Origin: an uncultured Porphyromonadaceae bacterium
GTDB taxonomy: Bacteria; Bacteroidota; Bacteroidia; Bacteroidales; Muribaculaceae
Assembly: GCA_945873625.1 (NCBI GenBank)
Contig: CAMCDS010000010.1
Location: 1-64,000, forward strand
DNA length: 64,000 nt
Direction: 5' to 3'
Shown: positions 26,931-35,664 of the stretch, one piece after another
Numbering within the stretch: the first letter of the stretch is position 1
Layout: the number at the start of each line of letters is the position of its first letter
Position numbers and translations under genes: made by a program
Notes under the pieces: generated by a model
Seen by the model: only the letters and a program-made list of their open reading frames with translations
Database searches by the model: none
What the model was told of the DNA's origin: nothing

Positions 26931-28502
26931 TTACTTTCCTTTGGGTACGGGCACGACTTCGGGCGATGTAGGCGATGACTTGCCCGAAGCTGATTCGTGG
27001 ATGTCGATTTCCTTGGGCACGTTGGAGGGTGCCATGGCCGAGGGTTCGGGCATCGCCGATTTCTGGGGCGGATACGCCGGATTCTCGGGAGAGCCGGAGG
27101 CGTTGAAGAAGGGATAAGGCATTCCGAAGAGCACGTCGGGATTCTTGCCCGGACTCATATAGCCGTCGAGCAGCGTGTCGCGTCCGGTAGGATTCTCGAA
27201 AGTATAGAGGTTGAAGCGATAGAGCATCACGGCCACATGCTCGAAGATGGCGCTCTGTATGGCCTCGTATTGCGTCCAGGCCGAAGTGTTGGTGAAGCAA
27301 TAGAGCTGCAGGGGTATTCCGGCCGGTGTCTGCTGCTGGGTGCAGATGAAGCATGTGTCGCCGTCGGCGTGCGAGATGTGGTGATGGTTGTCGAGATAGA
27401 GTTTGAGATAGGCGCGGAAGATGCCGAGATTGGTGTCGAGCGATCCGTCGACAAGGCCTTCGGGATTGTTGACATTACATTCCTTACCGGCGTCGCGCTG
27501 CTCGATTTTCTTCTTTATCCAGTCGGCAAGAAGAGGAATCTTAGCATACTGGGCGAGCATGGCGTCGTCGGTCTGCACCACGCTGTCGGCGTCGATCATA
27601 TAGCATCGGTCTATCCTGCGCGTGCCGCTCACCTGCATCGACCGATAGTTGGTAAACGAACCGCTTATGAGATTGTAGGGGGGCACGGTGGTTATAGTCT
27701 TGTCCCAGTTCTGAATCTTGACGGCCGTAAGCGACACCTCGACCACAGTGCCGTTCGCATCCGTGCCGTGCACCTTGATCCAGTCGCCCACATGCAGTGA
27801 GTCGTTTTCCGAGAGCTGCACGCCGGCCACCACTCCGAGTATGCTGTCTTTGAAAATCAGCATGAGCACTGTGGCAAACGCTCCGATGCCTGCCAGCAGC
27901 GTGGCCGGCGACTTGTCGACGATGATGGCGACGCTTATGATGAGCATCACTATCCATATAATCCCCTTCACGAGCTGCACGAGTCCTTTGAGCGGCAGCT
28001 TGCGTTTGTTGTCGCGCGTATCGAGATGGAGCCAGATCACGTCGATGAAGGTATTGAGGGCGTTGGCCGTGATAAAGACGATGTAGATCCACGTCAGCCT
28101 CGTGAGCCACGAACTCAGCGAGGCGCGGGTGAAGAGGGTGAACTGGATGAAGATGAGGAATACGAGCGCGGGGATGATACGGCTGAACTTGGTGAAAAAC
28201 CTCTGGGCCGCGAGATTCTGATAGAAATCGCCCTTCAGTTTCTTGCCGAGAAGGCGCACGCACCCCATAGTGATCCATTTCACCACATATCCCACTGCCA
28301 GGGCAATGACAAAGACCAGTATGGCGTAGAGCCAGGTGAAGAGCGAAGAGTAGTGTTCGAGTTCGAAGAAGTCGAGTATGGTATATACGAGACGCATGAT
28401 CCATGTCGCGATGGCGTATGTGCTCTCGTTGTGCCCGAGGTCTACCTGAGGCACCACTTTCGACGTTTGAGCCGCTATGGCGGTCAGAAGGTGGAGAAGC
28501 AT
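26931..28502 (-). CDS. MscS-family mechanosensitive channel (YbdG-like)
   Basis: Inner-membrane osmotic or tension-gated channel. About five membrane segments lie in residues 50-230. The pore helix region ATLLAGIGAFATVLMLIFKD is followed by the MscS beta domain (GVVAGVQLSENDSLHVGDWI, TVVEVSLTAVKIQNWD). The insert after the beta domain and the late AWTQYEAIQSAIFEHVAVML fit the YbdG/MscM branch rather than small MscS. A Pro/Ser-rich tail of about 50 residues is specific to this protein. Single gene on the minus strand. I found no good -7 box upstream. Confidence 0.88.
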   Translation of the reverse strand: MLLHLLTAIAAQTSKVVPQVDLGHNESTYAIATWIMRLVYTILDFFELEHYSSLFTWLYAILVFVIALAVGYVVKWITMGCVRLLGKKLKGDFYQNLAAQRFFTKFSRIIPALVFLIFIQFTLFTRASLSSWLTRLTWIYIVFITANALNTFIDVIWLHLDTRDNKRKLPLKGLVQLVKGIIWIVMLIISVAIIVDKSPATLLAGIGAFATVLMLIFKDSILGVVAGVQLSENDSLHVGDWIKVHGTDANGTVVEVSLTAVKIQNWDKTITTVPPYNLISGSFTNYRSMQVSGTRRIDRCYMIDADSVVQTDDAMLAQYAKIPLLADWIKKKIEQRDAGKECNVNNPEGLVDGSLDTNLGIFRAYLKLYLDNHHHISHADGDTCFICTQQQTPAGIPLQLYCFTNTSAWTQYEAIQSAIFEHVAVMLYRFNLYTFENPTGRDTLLDGYMSPGKNPDVLFGMPYPFFNASGSPENPAYPPQKSAMPEPSAMAPSNVPKEIDIHESASGKSSPTSPEVVPVPKGK

Positions 28503-28862
28503 GACGTTATTCTTTTATTGAGTTGATACAGTTATTGAGTGGAGTCTTTCCTTGGGCGGATTGATACATCCTTATCTGAATTACAACCTCCCCCTCGCCA
28601 ATGTTCATTTCACGCCCGGTCCGCAGCGCCGCCACCGAAAAGGGTGAAGACGGTAATCGGCTGAAAAGACGATTCTTATTTTTGCATTAACAAAAGTTAA
28701 CATTTAATTTAATCCCGTATCTGCACACCGTTTTGATATGTGTGCAAAAATCGGAAAGTCTCTAAAATTTTCTAATACAGCCACAACATGCTAAGATTCA
28801 ACAATTTACAGAAACCACATCCTCAACATTAACAAATTTTCCGAAAATTTATCCTCAAATCG
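28503..28862. other. Non-coding stretch between the channel gene and ndk
   Basis: About 360 bp without a credible gene. It is AT-rich in its right half. I see a TAnnTTTG match (TATTTTTG, 28677-28684) without a -33 partner, a small repeat TTAAC-AAAA-GTTAA near 28688, and a perfect 7-bp inverted repeat TGCACAC/GTGTGCA (28722-28728, 28740-28746). None has a clear role. A small RNA from 28677 is conceivable but unsupported. Confidence 0.4.
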
Positions 28863-28894
28863 TTTGGCTATCAGCACATTTATTTCTATCTTTG
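28863..28894 (+). promoter_or_regulatory. Promoter of ndk
   Basis: TTTG (28863-28866), a 20-bp spacer and TATCTTTG (28887-28894): full match to the Bacteroidetes consensus. Predicted start near 28901, 40 nt before ndk. Confidence 0.85.
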
Positions 28895-28941
28895 AACTGT
28901 GGCTCAGACCAAATCTTAAAAAGATTTAATTTAGACACGAC

Positions 28942-29409
28942 ATGGAACTCACACTCGCCATATTGAAACCCTCCGCCATCGAGCGTTGCCTCGTAGGCGA
29001 AATCATATCGAGAATACAGAAAAAAGGTCTCATCATTGCCGGAATGAAGATGATGCAGCTCGACGAGAAAATACTTCGAGAGCACTACGCGCATCTCGTC
29101 GACAAGCCGTTTTTCCCCTCTATCGTCAAATCGATGACAGCCTCCCCCGTAGTGGTGATGGCTCTCAAGGGTGTGGATGCCGTGAAGGTCTATCGTGAGA
29201 TGACCGGCGTAACCAACGGACGCAACGCCGCTCCCGGAACACTGCGCGGCGACCTCTGCATGAGCGGCCAGGCCAACATCGTCCACGCAAGCGACACGCC
29301 CGAGAACGGCAAGATTGAAGTGGCCCGCTTCTTCAAGCCCGAAGAAATATTCGACTGGATGCCCGCCGACAAGGAATTTTACTACGGCGACGACGAGTTC
29401 CGTCAGTAA
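28942..29409 (+). CDS. ndk: Nucleoside-diphosphate kinase
   Basis: Equilibrates NTP and dNTP pools through a phosphohistidine. The catalytic His115 lies in NIVHASDT. Nucleotide-site residues are visible in LAILKPSAIER, VTNGRNAAPGTLRGD and the start of the Kpn-loop region. 155 aa is slightly longer than the 143-aa enterobacterial enzyme, typical of this phylum. It has its own promoter; no clear terminator was seen after it. Confidence 0.95.
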   Translation: MELTLAILKPSAIERCLVGEIISRIQKKGLIIAGMKMMQLDEKILREHYAHLVDKPFFPSIVKSMTASPVVVMALKGVDAVKVYREMTGVTNGRNAAPGTLRGDLCMSGQANIVHASDTPENGKIEVARFFKPEEIFDWMPADKEFYYGDDEFRQ

Positions 29410-29583
29410 TCTCCCGCCCGGCTTTCTCTCCTCTTCTCCCCTGCCGGACCCGACAGAATCAACCTATTAAAGGATTAATCGACCGTCTTCTCTCCCGCTC
29501 CGAAAAAGAATATACTCCATAATATATACCGACTACGGAACTTCCGCCGCCAAGACGCCGGACCTCCGAAAAAACAGAAAGTA

Positions 29584-30522
29584 ATGAATTTTAAAGCTAT
29601 TGTTTCTCTCTCCTGTGCGATGATGCTTTTCTTCGGAGCATCGGCGCAGACCACCAAAAACTCATCACATTCCGCCGCCCACCGCAAGCTGCTCGCCAAC
29701 CAGTCGAAAGGGAAAGACCAGATTCGTCTTATAGAGAAAAACTCTTTCATCGACCTTATCGACGACATCGAGCCTGAGCCCGACATCTACACCGAGGGTT
29801 GGAACAGCAAACGCGTAAATCCTTTCCGCGAGGCTGACGTTCCCAATTCCAGAGTGCTCAACGTTACCGGCTACGCGATGCCCGTAGGCCACTCCACTAT
29901 CCGCGTAACATCCAACTACGGCTACCGAGCAAAGTTCGGACGCATGCATAAAGGCATCGACCTCGGCATCCGCAGCAACGATACCATCTACGCAGCCTAC
30001 GACGGCAAAGTGCGACTCACAAGCTACGAGGCCCGCGGATATGGCAACTACATCATCCTCCGCCACCCCAACGAGCTCGAGACCGTATACGGCCACCTCA
30101 ACAAAAGCCTCGTGAAGCCCAATCAGGTGGTAAAGGCAGGCCAGCCCATCGGACTCGGCGGAAGCACCGGACGAAGCACTGGTCCGCACCTCCACTTCGA
30201 GACCCGCTACATGGGATACGCCATCAATCCATCCGCTATATTCGACTTCGCCAACAAGACGGTACACACCGACACCTATACTTTCTCGAAAAGCACCTAC
30301 ACAAAACCGAGAAACTTCTCGCCCAAGCGCGAAATGGCAAAATCGGAATCGAACCCCTACCACAACGCCGAGACTACGGCTACTTCCTACACCGTGAAAT
30401 CGGGCGACACTCTTGCTTCAATCGCACGCTCCTACGGACTCTCGGCCACTACGCTGCGCAAGCTCAACGGCATGAAGCAGACCGACAAAATCAAGGTCGG
30501 ACAGGTGCTCCAGCTTAAATAA
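29584..30522 (+). CDS. Secreted M23 endopeptidase with C-terminal LysM
   Basis: Peptidoglycan hydrolase or divisome-type regulator. The signal peptide is residues 1 to about 21 (ending FFGASAQ). The M23 domain spans about 95-215. Its zinc ligands are intact: His122 and Asp126 in HKGIDLG, then His202 and His204 in GPHLHFE, so it should be active rather than an EnvC-like degenerate. A LysM repeat (about 262-312, SYTVKSGDTLASIARSYGLS to GQVLQLK) anchors it to glycan. Layout matches lysostaphin-like DD-endopeptidases. It lies 174 nt after ndk and ends at a very strong terminator. Confidence 0.92.
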   Translation: MNFKAIVSLSCAMMLFFGASAQTTKNSSHSAAHRKLLANQSKGKDQIRLIEKNSFIDLIDDIEPEPDIYTEGWNSKRVNPFREADVPNSRVLNVTGYAMPVGHSTIRVTSNYGYRAKFGRMHKGIDLGIRSNDTIYAAYDGKVRLTSYEARGYGNYIILRHPNELETVYGHLNKSLVKPNQVVKAGQPIGLGGSTGRSTGPHLHFETRYMGYAINPSAIFDFANKTVHTDTYTFSKSTYTKPRNFSPKREMAKSESNPYHNAETTATSYTVKSGDTLASIARSYGLSATTLRKLNGMKQTDKIKVGQVLQLK

Positions 30523-30552
30523 ACCCGCACATCTTTCTCCCCTTACGTTCAA

Positions 30553-30594
30553 CATCAGCAAATTCTCCCCTCACGCTCTCATCAGCAAATTCTC
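30553..30594 (+). repeat. 15-bp direct repeat before the M23 gene terminator
   Basis: CATCAGCAAATTCTC occurs at 30553-30567 and again at 30580-30594, a 27-nt period. It lies in the 3' untranslated region between the M23 gene and its terminator. Probably a local duplication; no function is evident. Confidence 0.7.
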
Positions 30595-30610
30595 AACTAA
30601 CTCATAACCG

Positions 30611-30657
30611 TGAAAAATCGGGTCGGCAGGAACGCTCCTCGCCGACCCGATTTTTCA
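30611..30657. terminator. Bidirectional terminator after the M23 gene
   Basis: A perfect 17-bp stem, TGAAAAATCGGGTCGGC (30611-30627) with GCCGACCCGATTTTTCA (30641-30657). The A/T-rich base of the stem gives a T-run in both directions, suiting the M23 gene (+) and the decayed genes on the minus strand. Confidence 0.92.
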
Positions 30658-30688
30658 TCAGCCTAAGCATAAAAGCCAGACTCTTACA

Positions 30689-31070
30689 TCAATAAACTAT
30701 TCTTACGGCCTTGCCGTCTCTGTCGCGGACGTAGATGTTGCCTTTCACAGGCGAAGCTGTCCTGACGCCCTGCAGCGTGTAGTAGACATCTTCCCCTTCC
30801 CGGACACACTCCACTTCGTCGACACCTGCGTGAGGCAGACGCACTCCGAAGCAGGCAGACGTGTTGGTCCACCAGATATTGTCCTTGTAATACTGCGGGA
30901 GCTTCACGCCGATTGCCTCAGCCGGGAACGAGATAACTCCGTTCTCGAGCTTGCCGAGATATTTGGCATACTCCACGCGCATCTTGCCGGCACACTTGTC
31001 TTCATACCCCTTAGAAGTGAGATACATTTCGCCGAGCTTCTCGTCGCTCACGCCTGTGTGCTGCTGCGGA
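30689..31070 (-). pseudogene. C-terminal fragment of a T9SS-type secreted protein
   Basis: An open stretch of about 125 codons with no start of its own except a GTG at 31051. It contains ENGVISFPAEAIGVKLPQYY and WWTNTSACFGVRLPHAG, as in the beta-sandwich tails of Bacteroidales secreted proteins. It ends with GVRTASPVKGNIYVRDRDGK, which resembles a T9SS type A sorting tail. There is no signal peptide and no upstream body. Its 5' side runs directly into the broken helix-turn-helix of the TPR-AraC pseudogene near 31070, consistent with a deletion that joined two genes. Confidence 0.7.
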
Positions 31071-32479
31071 AGCTTTCGGCAAGATATTGTATGGTTACGT
31101 TGCCATAGTTTTCGGCATCGAGCAGACGGCGGCGTGCCTCGCGGATACGGAACTCATTGATGAAGGTGCGGAAGTTTTTGCCCGTATGCTCGTTGATGGC
31201 GGCAGAGACATACTTGGTGTTCGACTCCTCCTCCTTGGCAAGACGGTTGAGGCTGAACTCGGGATCGCAGTAGTCTTCCGACGACTCCATGTAAGACTGA
31301 ATCCTCTCAAAGAACTGACGCTGCCGGCCGTCGTCCTTGCGGGCTGCGTCCTCATCCGTCCCGCTTCCGCCAGACTCTACTGAGCTGGAAGGAGCCGATA
31401 CATCGGCGTGAGTCTCCACACTGCGCAGATGCTCGATGCGCCTCACCTTCTCCTCTATCTCAACAAGCTCCTTATTGAGCCGGAAGAGCTGCACGTTGGC
31501 CACCTTCTCCTTATGGCGGAAGAAGAGCCACAGGGCGACCACAACCGCCAGAAACACGATTGCTATTATCACGAGCTTCTGATTGGCAACGGTCTTGCGC
31601 AGGTCGTTGATCAGCATTCCCGCCCTGTTCTGGTTCTCCTGCTGGAACTTGTTGCTGACGTTGAGAAACCTCCTTGGATTCATAGCCGAATCGGTATGGG
31701 CGAAATATTCCTCCTGATAGCGCGGGGCGTTCTCTGTGTCGCCGAGCTTCGTATAGACCCTCATGTAGCGACGCTTATTGTCGGCTATCATGTCGACGGC
31801 ATTGTCTTCGGAAGCTATGGTATCGTAAATGCCGAGGTATCGGAGAGCCGAGTCGAGCCGGTTTGTCTCCTCGAAATACTCCGACATCTCTAAAGAGCCG
31901 ATAGCTTCATCTACCTGTCCATGCCCGTCGAGTCGATAAAGGAGAGCGTCTGCCGCATCTTCGCAAGGGCGACGTCGGCGCTTCCGAAAGTCTTTCTATG
32001 TAGGCCGACGTGATGAGATGCAGATAGCGCTGCATCGGCTTATCGATGGCCGGCACGTCGGCAAGCATTTCATTAAACTTCACGGCCTTGTCGCGGTTGC
32101 CCTGATAGCAGCTCACGATTGCGAGGTCGTTGAGGAACTTTATCTCGTTGTCGGGCATCCCGGCCTTGCGGCTTGCCTCGAGACCTTCCTCATAGTAGGC
32201 GTATGCGCGCACGAAGTCGCCGAAGGCGAGATGTATGTTTCCGAGCATCAGATAGGCGTTGACAGTATCGTCGGCGCTCGATGCCGTGTCGGCTTCCGAT
32301 TCCATCCTCAGGAACCGGTGGAGCGTATACAGGGCTGCGTTGAAGTCTCCCTCCCGGTATTGCACCTTGCTTTCGGCTATCAGCTCGGCCCGGCGCGAGG
32401 CATCGCCGCCGTTGCCCTTGCCGGAGCATCCTCAGAGGAGAAGTGAAAGCAGAAGTATGAATATCAGGCGGGAAGGCAT
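31048..32479 (-). pseudogene. Decayed TPR lipoprotein/AraC-type regulator
   Basis: Ancestral gene: signal peptide, TPR repeats, one membrane helix (KLVIIAIVFLAVVVALWLFF), coiled coil, then an AraC helix-turn-helix, a layout common in Bacteroidetes. Lesions read from the DNA: (1) TGA at 32432-32434 replaces codon 16, between MPSRLIFILLLSLLL and GCSGKG, just where the lipobox Cys would follow; (2) a frameshift near 31981-31984 (LSEA into ADVALAKMRQTLSFIDSTGM); (3) a TAG at 31911-31913 after GMDR; (4) a frameshift near 31890-31893, after which MSEYFEETNRLDSALRYL resumes; (5) the helix-turn-helix stops at YLAESFRSSTQA, before its second half. The start lies one base after the prfA stop. Confidence 0.82.
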
Positions 32480-32480
32480 G

Positions 32481-33599
32481 TCAGAGTTCGGATGATTTCA
32501 GCTTTTCGGCATTCTCAGCCACTATCAGATGGTCGATGCAGTCCTGTATGTCGCCGTTCATGAAGGCAGGCAGGTTGTAGACCGTATAGTTGATGCGATG
32601 GTCGGTGATGCGCCCCTGCGGATAGTTGTAGGTGCGGATTTTGGCCGAACGGTCGCCGGTGCTGACCATCGTCTTGCGTTTCGAGGCTATGTCGTCGAGA
32701 TACTTTGAGTGCTCACGGTCGTAGATGAAGCTGCGCAGACGCGAGAGGGCACGCTCCTTGTTCTTGGGCTGGTCGCGCGTCTCCGTACATTCTATCAGTA
32801 TCTCTTCCGTCTGGCCGGTGAGCGGGTTCTTCCAGTTGTAGCGGAGGCGCACGCCCGACTCCACCTTGTTGACGTTCTGCCCGCCGGCACCTCCGGAGCG
32901 GAAGGTGTCCCACTTTATCTCCCCTTCATGAATCTCCACCTCAAACTCCTCAGCTTCGGGGAGCACGGCCACCGTAGCGGCCGAAGTATGCACGCGCCCC
33001 TGCGTCTCGGTGGCCGGCACGCGCTGCACGCGGTGCACGCCGCTCTCATACTTCATCACGCCGTAGACCCCGTCGCCCGTGAGTGAGAAGATTATCTCCT
33101 TATAGCCTCCCGACGCCCCTTCGGATACACTCGACACGGCCAGCTGCCACCCTTTCGACTCGGCGAAACGCTGATACATGCGGAAGAGGTCGCCTGCGAA
33201 AAGGGCGGCCTCGTCGCCCCCCGTGCCGCCGCGAATCTCCACTATCGCGTTTTTAGCGTCGTCGGGGTCAGCCGGAATGAGGAGCAGCTTAATCTCATCT
33301 TCAAGCTGCGGAATTAGGGCCTCGGCGTTGTCGAGCTCCTCTTTGGCCATCATGCGCATGTCGGCATCACTCTCTGAAGCCATCATGGCGCGGGCCTCGT
33401 CGGCCGAGGCGAGGGTTGCCCGGTAGCGGTTCACGGTCTTAAGAATACGCTCGAGCGAGCTGTATTCCTTTGTGAGTCTTGCATATCGCGCCCTGTCGGC
33501 AATCACGTCGGGGTCGGTGATGAGCGTGGCAGTCTCCTCAAACCGGGCGTCGATGCCGTCGAGACGGCGCAGCAGGGGATTATCTTCGGTGGTAATCAT
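32481..33599 (-). CDS. prfA: Peptide chain release factor 1
   Basis: Terminates translation at UAA and UAG. The catalytic GGQ is at residues 239-241 within FRSGGAGGQNVNKVESGVRL. The codon-recognition segment is the RF1 type: RVQRVPATETQGRVHTSAAT, whose PAT tripeptide reads UAG. N-terminal coiled coil and C-terminal RSAKIRTYNYPQGRITDHR complete the fold. 372 aa is long for RF1 by about 10 residues. Its start overlaps the stop of the Crp-like gene (ATGA). Confidence 0.95.
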   Translation of the reverse strand: MITTEDNPLLRRLDGIDARFEETATLITDPDVIADRARYARLTKEYSSLERILKTVNRYRATLASADEARAMMASESDADMRMMAKEELDNAEALIPQLEDEIKLLLIPADPDDAKNAIVEIRGGTGGDEAALFAGDLFRMYQRFAESKGWQLAVSSVSEGASGGYKEIIFSLTGDGVYGVMKYESGVHRVQRVPATETQGRVHTSAATVAVLPEAEEFEVEIHEGEIKWDTFRSGGAGGQNVNKVESGVRLRYNWKNPLTGQTEEILIECTETRDQPKNKERALSRLRSFIYDREHSKYLDDIASKRKTMVSTGDRSAKIRTYNYPQGRITDHRINYTVYNLPAFMNGDIQDCIDHLIVAENAEKLKSSEL

Positions 33600-34294
33600 T
33601 TCGATGAATTGAGGTTTTGTTCGATGGCGGCGTTGATGATGTCGGCCCTCGACAGTATCTTGATGCGGCCGGGCGCATATCCCGCAAGTCCCGACTCCCG
33701 GAGTTCGGCGAGCTGGGTGCGGATCGACGCCTGGCTTATATTGGTGAGCGTCGACAGTGCCTGGATGGTGGCCTGGATTTCGATGGAATGAGACTTTATC
33801 TCCGTCAGAGTCGACACCCAGAAGGCAAGGTTGCCCAGCAGCGAGCCCGAATAGAGCAGCGTCAGGAAGTCTTTGGGAATCTGGGCACGGCGCGAGAGGA
33901 AGTTGAGCACGTTGATAAGATAGATTTCGTCTGACGCAAGCAGCTTGAGATACTGCTCTTTGGAAAACTCCATGACGCTCACCGTGGAGATGGCGTCGGC
34001 GTCGCTCGAATACTCGGTGTTCATCCCGAAGAGGCGGTCGGCCCCTATCACGCTGCCCGGAGTAAGCACCTCGCTGATGGTGCAGGTCTCAGATATATGC
34101 GTATGGCTCACCCTCACCGAGCCGGATATGACGAAGCGCATAACGCGGCACGGCTGACAGCGGTCGTGCAGTCTCTCTCCCTTGCCGTAGTTGACGAAAC
34201 TGACATGGGTCTTTTCGAGAAACGCCGATACATGGTCTTTGGAGATTCCCTTGAAAAGGGGAAGATCCATTATGGTGGAATACATCGAATCCAT
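33596..34294 (-). CDS. Crp/Fnr family transcriptional regulator
   Basis: An N-terminal cyclic-nucleotide-binding fold (residues 10-120: LPLFKGISKDHVSAF, VMRFVISGSVRVSHT, PGSVIGADRLFG) is followed by a long dimer helix. The winged helix (ALSTLTNISQASIRTQLAEL) contains the recognition helix. No Fnr-type cysteine cluster is present; the C(Q)PC near residue 46 is a lone pair. The effector is unknown. I start at MDSMYST (34294). A TTG 24 nt upstream lies just 2 nt from the -7 box and would precede the transcription start. Overlaps prfA by 4 nt. Confidence 0.88.
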   Translation of the reverse strand: MDSMYSTIMDLPLFKGISKDHVSAFLEKTHVSFVNYGKGERLHDRCQPCRVMRFVISGSVRVSHTHISETCTISEVLTPGSVIGADRLFGMNTEYSSDADAISTVSVMEFSKEQYLKLLASDEIYLINVLNFLSRRAQIPKDFLTLLYSGSLLGNLAFWVSTLTEIKSHSIEIQATIQALSTLTNISQASIRTQLAELRESGLAGYAPGRIKILSRADIINAAIEQNLNSSK

Positions 34295-34315
34295 TAGCCT
34301 GTGTCTTTTCGGATT

Positions 34316-34346
34316 CAAAATTACAAAAAATACCCGATTCGGACAA
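34316..34346 (-). promoter_or_regulatory. Promoter of the crp-like/prfA transcript
   Basis: On the minus strand: ATTG, a 20-bp spacer, then TAATTTTG (34316-34323). The predicted start near 34309 leaves a leader of about 15 nt before the chosen ATG. Confidence 0.65.
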
Positions 34347-34387
34347 TATCATCTGCTATCTGCCGATTCGATTTTTTTATACCGCCG

Positions 34388-34403
34388 TAATTTTGTAATT
34401 TTG
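34388..34403 (+). promoter_or_regulatory. Tandem -7 boxes upstream of pyrF
   Basis: TAATTTTG occurs twice back to back (34388-34395 and 34396-34403), each a match to TAnnTTTG. Neither has a good -33 TTTG at the usual distance. Two start sites 8 nt apart are possible, about 25-35 nt before pyrF. Confidence 0.6.
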
Positions 34404-34433
34404 CACCATATTACATAAAGAGATTTCCCAGCC

Positions 34434-35264
34434 ATGACACGACAAGAACTCACCGGGCAGATACGCCAGAAACAATCGTTTCTCTGCGTTGGTCTCGACC
34501 CCGACATAAAGAAAATTCCCACCCACCTTCTCCGCGAGCCCTCGCCCATATTCAGCTTCTGCAAGGCCATCGTCGACGCCACAGCCCCTTACGCCGTGGC
34601 CTATAAGCCCAACCTCGCCTTTTTCGAGGCCGAGGGCACACAGGGCACCGAAGCCTTCGAGAAAACCGTGGAATATATCCGCACCAATTATCCCGAAATC
34701 TTCATCATTGCCGACGCCAAACGAGGCGACATAGGCAACACGTCGGCCCTCTACGCCCGCTCTTTCTTCTCGCACTACGGCGTGGATGCCGTTACCGTGG
34801 CTCCCTACATGGGCAGTGACAGCGTCAAGCCTTTCCTCGGCGAGGCCGGAAAGTGGGTGATTCTGCTCGCGCTTACCTCCAATCCGGGATCGGCCGACTT
34901 CCAGATGATGCAGTTTGAGAACGGCAGAAGACTCTTCGAGCAGGTGTTGCTCACGTCGAAGGAATGGGCCGGAGCCGACGAGATGATGTATGTGGTAGGC
35001 GCCACACGCGGTGAGCTTATCGGCGACGTGCGCCGCCTCGTGCCCGAGCATTTCCTCCTTGTGCCGGGCGTGGGCGCCCAGGGCGGAAGCCTCGAAGAGG
35101 TGTGCCGCTATGGAATGACGCCTGAATGCGGACTGCTCGTCAATTCTTCGCGAGGCATCATCTACGCCTCGGCCGGAGAAGACTTCGCCGAAGCCGCTGC
35201 CGTCAAGGCCCGTCAGCTCCGCGACGAGATGAAGGAGCAGCTCGCCAAAAGCGGCGTGATCTGA
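34434..35264 (+). CDS. pyrF: Orotidine 5'-phosphate decarboxylase
   Basis: Last step of UMP synthesis. The catalytic signature is [18 protein letters not shown] (near residue 100), with Asp and Lys of the tetrad visible. [12 protein letters not shown] near the N-terminus and [12 protein letters not shown] near the C-terminus bind the phosphate. Its 276 aa and extended N-terminus place it in the longer (type 2) bacterial PyrF branch. Own promoter, terminator behind it. Confidence 0.94.
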   Translation: MTRQELTGQIRQKQSFLCVGLDPDIKKIPTHLLREPSPIFSFCKAIVDATAPYAVAYKPNLAFFEAEGTQGTEAFEKTVEYIRTNYPEIFIIADAKRGDIGNTSALYARSFFSHYGVDAVTVAPYMGSDSVKPFLGEAGKWVILLALTSNPGSADFQMMQFENGRRLFEQVLLTSKEWAGADEMMYVVGATRGELIGDVRRLVPEHFLLVPGVGAQGGSLEEVCRYGMTPECGLLVNSSRGIIYASAGEDFAEAAAVKARQLRDEMKEQLAKSGVI

Positions 35265-35292
35265 CCCGCTTCAGCATAAACGCAATCATTCA

Positions 35293-35357
35293 CAGCACTT
35301 CCCGCCGCCGACGGGAGGTGTTGCCGTTTTATGCCGGCTGCGATAAACACGCAGCCG
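35293..35357 (+). terminator. Two consecutive hairpins after pyrF
   Basis: First stem: CAGCACTTCCCG (35293-35304) with CGGGAGGTGTTG (35312-35323), two G-U pairs, followed by CCGTTTTA. Second stem: CGGCTGCG (35335-35342) with CGCAGCCG (35350-35357), followed by AT-rich sequence. The first looks more like the terminator. Confidence 0.6.
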
Positions 35358-35408
35358 ACATAATTGTTATATATTAAAACACTGATTGAAAACTAAAAAT
35401 ACCAAACT

Positions 35409-35600
35409 ATGAAAACACTATCCATTATATGTTATGTCATCGGCTCGATACTCCTCATCATCTCATGCTTCATATCGAGCGTAACCGCCACGTGGTGGCT
35501 CGGAGGAATAGCCGTGGTGCTTCTGATAGCCGGATGCTTATTCCAGTACAACTCCAACAAAAACAGATACGGAACAGATAGAAACCACATGTTAGGATGA
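35409..35600 (+). CDS. Small two-helix membrane protein, unknown function
   Basis: 63 aa with two hydrophobic segments, about residues 4-24 (IICYVIGSILLIISCFISSV) and 29-47 (WWLGGIAVVLLIAGCLFQY). They are joined by a short TATWW turn, and a polar tail NSNKNRYGTDRNHMLG follows. Expected to sit in the inner membrane with both ends in the cytoplasm. An AT-rich leader precedes the ATG and a good hairpin follows the stop, which supports a real gene. No family recognised and no functional neighbour. Confidence 0.7.
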   Translation: MKTLSIICYVIGSILLIISCFISSVTATWWLGGIAVVLLIAGCLFQYNSNKNRYGTDRNHMLG

Positions 35601-35607
35601 AAGCTCA

Positions 35608-35639
35608 AGACCCGGGACGGACTGCTCCGTTCCGGGTCT
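35608..35639. terminator. Terminator between the small membrane protein gene and lpxA
   Basis: A 14-bp stem, AGACCCGGGACGGA (35608-35621) with TCCGTTCCGGGTCT (35626-35639), one G-U pair and a 4-nt loop. It lies between convergent genes. No long T-run on either side. Confidence 0.7.
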
Positions 35640-35664
35640 CGTATATATGTGCAAAAACAGGGTG

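Noticed and set aside
28722..28746. TGCACAC/GTGTGCA hairpin as a terminator
   Set aside because: Only 7 bp with an 11-nt loop, an A-run rather than a T-run on the plus strand, and no gene ending nearby on either strand.
31911..32434. Stop-codon recoding (selenocysteine or suppression) in the TPR-AraC gene
   Set aside because: Both TGA and TAG occur along with two frameshifts and a truncated end. Recoding cannot explain the frameshifts, and no SECIS-like hairpin follows the TGA.
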